25,449 nt of DNA from DATHWB01 sp040902855 (GTDB lineage: Bacteria; Actinomycetota; Acidimicrobiia; Spongiisociales; ZC4RG35): NCBI GenBank assembly GCA_040902855.1, contig JBBDWN010000082.1, positions 1 to 25,449 of the forward strand, given 5' to 3'. Of this stretch, positions 22,383-25,449 are shown in pieces. A program made the translations under genes and the position numbers. The notes beneath the pieces are model-generated. The model searched no databases, was not told the origin of the DNA, and saw nothing but the letters and a program-made list of their open reading frames with translations. How positions within the stretch are numbered: the stretch's first letter is position 1; every line of letters begins with the position of its first letter.

Positions 22383-22485
22383 GTCATCCCTCCCCTGTCA
22401 TCCCGGAACCGGCTCCGTCGAGGGAGCGGAGTTTCGAAGGACCGGGGGTCCATCGAACACAACAACGCCCCGGTTGTCCCCGGAG

Positions 22486-22505
22486 TTGTCCACAACTGTG
22501 GAAAA
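22486..22505. promoter_or_regulatory. Inverted pair of DnaA boxes upstream of dnaA
   Basis: TTGTCCACA (22486-22494) is an exact match to the actinobacterial DnaA-box consensus. Two bases later TGTGGAAAA (22497-22505), the complement of TTTTCCACA, faces it. The head-to-head pair suits DnaA autoregulation of its own promoter, or an accessory part of the origin. Confidence 0.65.
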
Positions 22506-22848
22506 CCGGCGACACGGGGCATTTCAGCCCGAGTCAACGTCTTGTCGTTCGTTTGTCAGCCAATCCTCGCCAGACCGCGCGCAACCAATTCCGGAGTGAG
22601 GTTTTCTCCCAGATCGGTTCACACCGCTGAGCCTGCGCTGAGCGAGCATACGCGCGGGGTCGACGCAGGTTCAAGAGCGCGGAAATCGTCTCTGGCAGGT
22701 AGGTGAACGGGGGGTGAACACCGAAAAATCCCTTGTACTAGTTGAGAGTGCGAGAGTCGGGTTTCGCGCTCTTGGTGCAATTCGAGGCCGAATCATCCGC
22801 CGCGGATTTTTCGCGTCCTAGCGATGTTGTTCGCGCACCGGCCCGACT

Positions 22849-22877
22849 TTGCATATGAGGGGGCTCCTCCGTAGCCT
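22849..22877 (+). promoter_or_regulatory. Candidate rpmH operon promoter
   Basis: TTGCAT (22849-22854) and the TANNNT-type -10 TAGCCT (22872-22877) are separated by 17 bp. The predicted RNA start near 22884 leaves a leader of about 33 nt. The -35 is weak, so this is tentative. Confidence 0.4.
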
Positions 22878-22916
22878 ATTGCGGTCCATCACTCCTCGAC
22901 TCTTCGAGTTCTCATA

Positions 22917-23051
22917 ATGAAGCGCACCTATCAGCCCAAAGTCCGACGTCGCAAGCGCCGTCATGGATTTCGCCACCGTATGCAGACCCGAGCCGGGCGC
23001 GCAGTCCTCAAGTCGCGCCGTGTCAAAGGTCGCAAGCGACTCGCCGCCTGA
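22917..23051 (+). CDS. rpmH: 50S ribosomal protein L34 (bL34)
   Basis: A 44-residue, very basic protein: it begins MKRTYQPKVRRRKRRHGFR, continues RMQTRAGRAVLKSRRVKGRK and ends RLAA, an unmistakable L34. No Shine-Dalgarno sequence is evident before the ATG. It opens the plus-strand rpmH-rnpA-yidD-yidC-jag run that diverges from dnaA, and its 3' part overlaps the start of rnpA in another frame. Confidence 0.96.
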   Translation: MKRTYQPKVRRRKRRHGFRHRMQTRAGRAVLKSRRVKGRKRLAA

Positions 23052-23367
23052 CCAGCCGTTCGAGTCCCTCCGCTCCCCTGTACGCTTTCGTGAAGTATTG
23101 CGGCGGGGGGATCGACGAACGGTGGGAGGGATCACCGTCGTCAGTCTCTTTGTCGACGAGCCTGGAACTCGAATCGGCCTTGCGGTCGGTCGCACACTGG
23201 GTTCGGCAGTCATCAGGAACCGAATCAAGCGCAGGATCCGCCATGCCTGTCGACATCTCGACCTTGCCCCTGGCTGGGATCACGTGGTGATCCCAGCCCC
23301 TTCTACCGCCCGGGCATCTTTTTCCAGCCTGGTGGAGTGGCTGCGCCGCGCCACGGAGCGTCCATGA
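23020..23367 (+). CDS. rnpA: Ribonuclease P protein component
   Basis: The small protein subunit that helps the RNase P RNA bind precursor tRNA. The core runs from FESLRSPVRFREVLRRG through IGLAVGRTLGSAVIRNRIKR and IRHACR, with the RNR motif (RNRIKRRIR) intact. No ATG, GTG or TTG exists in this frame between the rpmH stop and the conserved core. The possible starts therefore lie inside rpmH: GTG at 23020 (115 residues, chosen because it fits family length, 32-base overlap) or ATG at 22963 (134 residues, 89-base overlap). No ribosome-binding site is visible for either. It ends overlapping yidD by ATGA. Confidence 0.88.
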   Translation: MSKVASDSPPDQPFESLRSPVRFREVLRRGDRRTVGGITVVSLFVDEPGTRIGLAVGRTLGSAVIRNRIKRRIRHACRHLDLAPGWDHVVIPAPSTARASFSSLVEWLRRATERP

Positions 23368-23597
23368 CCACGCGTCCTCTCACCAGGGTTGCGACGGGGG
23401 CTATCCGTGCGTACCAGCGGTTCGTCAGCCCCTTGCTGGGCCGCAACTGCCGCTTTTCGCCGACCTGCTCGGCCTACGCGCTCGAGGCGCTCGACCGCCA
23501 CGGTCTTCTGCGCGGGAGCGGGATGGCAATACGCAGGCTCGGTCGCTGTCAACCTTTGGTCGACGGCGGCTACGACCCGGTACCTGAGAGGATTTGA
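23364..23597 (+). CDS. yidD: Membrane protein insertion efficiency factor YidD
   Basis: A 77-residue YidD protein with the family core YQRFVSPLLGRNCRFSPTCS followed by AYALEALDRHG, including the conserved cysteines. It has an amphipathic N-terminal helix expected to lie on the cytoplasmic face of the membrane. The start ATG overlaps the rnpA stop as ATGA; an in-frame ATG at 23337 lies within rnpA and is less likely. It is followed 3 bp later by yidC, whose insertase activity it assists. Confidence 0.94.
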   Translation: MTTRPLTRVATGAIRAYQRFVSPLLGRNCRFSPTCSAYALEALDRHGLLRGSGMAIRRLGRCQPLVDGGYDPVPERI

Positions 23598-23600
23598 CAG

Positions 23601-24506
23601 ATGGGGGCGTTGTTCGACGGTCTTCAACGTTTGTTGGGTGAAACCCTGGCGTTCTTTTTCGGAATCAACGGGGGGTCGTTCGGTCTCGCCATCGTGATGC
23701 TGACGATCGCTATCAACATCGTGCTCTTTCCCCTCACCCTGCGGCAGACCCGGGCAACCCGGGCATTCCAGGAGATCCAACCGGAGATCAAGCGGATCCA
23801 GAAGGAGTACAAGGAAGACTCCCAGAAGATGCAGCAGGAGCTGATGAGGGTCCAGAAAGAGGCGGGTGCGACGCCGGGCGGGTGCATCGTCCCACTCCTC
23901 GTCCAAGCCCCCATCTGGTTTGCCCTCTTCCGCGTTCTGCAGAACATCTCAGACTTCTCCAATGGCCAGGATGTCGTGCCGCCGATTCCCGCGACCTCGA
24001 CGTTGTACGACGCACTTCAGGTCCACGACATCTCGTTTCTCGGCATGGATCTTGGATCGAACATGTCCAACGGAATCTTGGCCGGCGTCCCGAACGCAAT
24101 CCCCTACGTGCTGATGTTGGTGCTCATGGTCGCGTCGCAGTACTTCCAGCAATGGCACGCCCAACGGGGGAACACGCCGCGGGCAGACATGACAGCCCAA
24201 CAGCGCCAGCAACAGCAGACCCAGCAGGTCATCACCCGAGTGATGCCGCTCTTCATCGGATTCATCTCCTGGAACTTCCCGGCGGGCCTGGTGGTCTACT
24301 GGACGACGTCGAACGTGTTCCGTCTCGGGCAACAGTTTGCAATCTTCGCCATCGATGGCCGGCCGCCGCAGCCGGGATCGACCGGCGGAAGCGCCACGAA
24401 GGACGGAGCTCCCGACGACTCCGGTTCGGATGGCGACAACGACCAGGCGGCGCCAAAGCAGCCCCATCCGCGGGCGGCGAAGAATCGGCGCCGAAGGAGG
24501 AAATGA
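23601..24506 (+). CDS. yidC: Membrane protein insertase YidC/Oxa1
   Basis: A 301-residue insertase of the short Gram-positive type, with no periplasmic domain and no lipoprotein signal. Hydrophobic segments lie at about 25-47, 95-113, 157-181 and 210-245. The first helix is followed by LRQTRATRAFQEIQPEIKRI, whose R48 probably corresponds to the conserved groove arginine, and then a charged coiled-coil loop (about 55-90). The C-terminus is a disordered Gly/Asp-rich tail ending in AKNRRRRRK, suited to ribosome contact. It sits between yidD (3-bp gap) and jag (3-bp gap). Confidence 0.95.
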   Translation: MGALFDGLQRLLGETLAFFFGINGGSFGLAIVMLTIAINIVLFPLTLRQTRATRAFQEIQPEIKRIQKEYKEDSQKMQQELMRVQKEAGATPGGCIVPLLVQAPIWFALFRVLQNISDFSNGQDVVPPIPATSTLYDALQVHDISFLGMDLGSNMSNGILAGVPNAIPYVLMLVLMVASQYFQQWHAQRGNTPRADMTAQQRQQQQTQQVITRVMPLFIGFISWNFPAGLVVYWTTSNVFRLGQQFAIFAIDGRPPQPGSTGGSATKDGAPDDSGSDGDNDQAAPKQPHPRAAKNRRRRRK

Positions 24507-24509
24507 CCG

Positions 24510-25370
24510 GTGGAATACGTAGAAGTCAAGGGCAAGACGGTGAATGTGGCCGTCGAAGCCGCCCTCGAGGAGTTGGGCATCGATCGCGACCGCGCCGACA
24601 TCGAGGTGATTCAGGAGCCGGAAAAGGGATTTCTGGGTATGGGCGGCAAAGACGCGGTCGTGCGAGTCAAAGCGCGACCATCCTCCCAGAAGCGCCGTCG
24701 TCGCCGTCGCAAGGGCGGAGATGACCAGCGGTCAGGTGAGAGCGGCTCGGGGCGGGGCGGGGAGGCACCCAAGCCGGGTGGGTCGCGCCCGGAGCGCCAG
24801 AATCGGGGCCGGGACCGTGATTCTCGCCCCAAGGCGGGGCGCGACAATGACCGCAAGAACAGCGAGGAGAAGCCAAAGAAGGAGGCATCCGAGGTGTCGA
24901 TCGAAGAACAGGCCCCGGTCGTGGAGTCGTTCCTGAAGGGCTTGGTCGATGCATTCGGCCTCGAGGGAGCGGTTTCGGTGTCGACCGAAGATGATGTGAT
25001 CGTCGCAGATGTATCTGGTCCGCAAACCGAGGCCATGGTTGGCCCGCGCGGGGCGACGATCGAAGCCATCCATGAGCTCACGAAGACGGTGCTGCAGCGG
25101 CAGACCCAGGCGTCGGCTCGGGTTCGGCTGGATATCGCCGGATACGCCGAGCGACGTCGGCAGGCTTTGGCGATCTATGCAGATCAGCTGATCGACCAGG
25201 TCCTGGCCGAGGGCGGTGAGGTGATGCTGGAACCGATGTCCGCTGGTGATCGCAAGACGATTCACGACGCCGTTGCCAACCGTTCCGGGGTTCGAAGTTA
25301 CTCCGAAGGGGAGGCACCGCAACGTTTCGTCGTCATTGCCGCCAGCGGGAGCGACTCCGAGGAGGAGTGA
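24510..25370 (+). CDS. jag: Jag/KhpB-family RNA-binding protein (Jag-N, KH, R3H)
   Basis: A 286-residue protein with three modules: Jag-N (about 1-56, VEVKGKTVNVAVEAALEELG and KGFLGMGGKDA), a long low-complexity Arg/Gly/Lys/Glu linker (about 57-130), then KH (GPRGATIEAIHELTKTVLQ, about 178-196) and R3H (DRKTIHDAV with its Arg and His, about 248-256). KhpB proteins bind RNA with KhpA and affect cell division and elongation. The start is GTG at 24510 with GGAGG nine bases upstream, 3 bp after the yidC stop. The gene is followed by a strong terminator that ends the operon. Confidence 0.93.
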   Translation: MEYVEVKGKTVNVAVEAALEELGIDRDRADIEVIQEPEKGFLGMGGKDAVVRVKARPSSQKRRRRRRKGGDDQRSGESGSGRGGEAPKPGGSRPERQNRGRDRDSRPKAGRDNDRKNSEEKPKKEASEVSIEEQAPVVESFLKGLVDAFGLEGAVSVSTEDDVIVADVSGPQTEAMVGPRGATIEAIHELTKTVLQRQTQASARVRLDIAGYAERRRQALAIYADQLIDQVLAEGGEVMLEPMSAGDRKTIHDAVANRSGVRSYSEGEAPQRFVVIAASGSDSEEE

Positions 25371-25385
25371 GCCCATCCGTGGATC

Positions 25386-25424
25386 GAAGAGCCCCGGGTC
25401 TCAGACCCGGGGCTCTTCTTGTTT
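25386..25424 (+). terminator. Strong intrinsic terminator of the rpmH-jag operon
   Basis: A perfect 15-bp GC-rich stem, GAAGAGCCCCGGGTC (25386-25400) with GACCCGGGGCTCTTC (25404-25418), has a TCA loop and is followed by TTGTTT. It begins 15 bp after the jag stop. The stem is symmetrical enough to work in both directions, although only the plus strand has a T-rich tail. Confidence 0.85.
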
Positions 25425-25435
25425 CACGTGAAACC
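25420..25435. promoter_or_regulatory. parS: parS site (ParB/Spo0J binding)
   Basis: TGTTTCACGTGAAACC matches the parS consensus TGTTTCACGTGAAACA at 15 of 16 bases, with the 14-bp palindrome GTTTCACGTGAAAC (25421-25434) perfect. Its location in the jag-to-parAB interval near oriC is standard for chromosomal parS sites. Confidence 0.88.
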
Positions 25436-25449
25436 CTCGAGGGCTAGGT

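Larger units (their letters stand above)
22383..22916. other. dnaA-rpmH divergent intergenic region
   Basis: This 534-bp non-coding stretch must hold the promoters of dnaA (minus) and rpmH (plus). A DnaA-box pair sits at 22486-22505, about 100 bp upstream of dnaA. A candidate rpmH promoter is at 22849-22877. I could not find a convincing -35/-10 pair for dnaA: TTGACT on the minus strand (22532-22537) has no good -10. I see no RNA gene or coding frame with support here. Confidence 0.6.

Noticed and set aside
23277..23295. Palindromic CACGTG-containing stretch resembling a second parS
   Set aside because: It lies inside rnpA codons and matches only the central CACGTG, not the flanking parS bases; it reads GGGATCACGTGGTGATCCC, a chance coding palindrome.
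1..25449. CRISPR arrays, insertion sequences, prophage or tRNA/rRNA genes
   Set aside because: I looked for spaced direct repeats, transposase-like frames with terminal repeats and tRNA-like clover-leaf sequences and saw none that I could support.

Overview
The window is about 25 kb of high-GC bacterial chromosome centred on the replication origin. The order dnaA-dnaN-recF-DUF721-gyrB-gyrA-DUF3566 on the minus strand, diverging from rpmH-rnpA-yidD-yidC-jag on the plus strand, is the classic actinobacterial origin layout. An IdeR/DtxR-like iron box, many GTG starts, TANNNT-like -10 elements and an F420-type luciferase-fold oxidoreductase also fit Actinomycetota. A deep-branching lineage such as Acidimicrobiia is possible, but that is inference; no marker here fixes the class.

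Left edge (1-2210): the 3' end of a DUF1003 membrane-protein gene, then an FTR1/EfeU iron permease whose promoter is overlapped by a near-consensus iron box and by a perfect 10-bp-arm palindrome. On the minus strand lies a lipoprotein gene that appears to be broken by a single-base frameshift.

Catabolic block (2297-12536, minus strand apart from a small cupin gene): a tightly coupled run of two ABC permeases, an ATPase, an NMT1/THI5-like binding lipoprotein, beta-ureidopropionase, class III aminotransferase, dihydropyrimidinase and an LLM/F420-type oxidoreductase, followed by a separate CoA-acylating (methyl)malonate-semialdehyde dehydrogenase gene. Together they read as uptake and reductive degradation of pyrimidines or hydantoins: dihydrouracil to N-carbamoyl-beta-alanine to beta-alanine to malonate semialdehyde to acetyl-CoA, with the thymine branch ending in propionyl-CoA. 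The usual first enzyme, dihydropyrimidine dehydrogenase (PydA), is absent, and an LLM/F420-type enzyme of unknown reaction sits in the operon.

Replication block (13297-22382, minus): DUF3566, gyrA, gyrB, DUF721, recF, dnaN, dnaA. The dnaA-dnaN gap carries an oriC-like arrangement: four TAG DnaA-trios, a G5 run, two overlapping DnaA boxes and two further boxes. A second DnaA-box pair lies upstream of dnaA. Both gyrase subunits have unusual residues at positions known to contact quinolones.

Right edge (22917-25449, plus): rpmH (44 aa), rnpA whose only usable starts lie inside rpmH, yidD, yidC and jag, then a strong intrinsic terminator and a 15/16 parS site. The parS site suggests that rsmG-parA-parB follows just outside the window.
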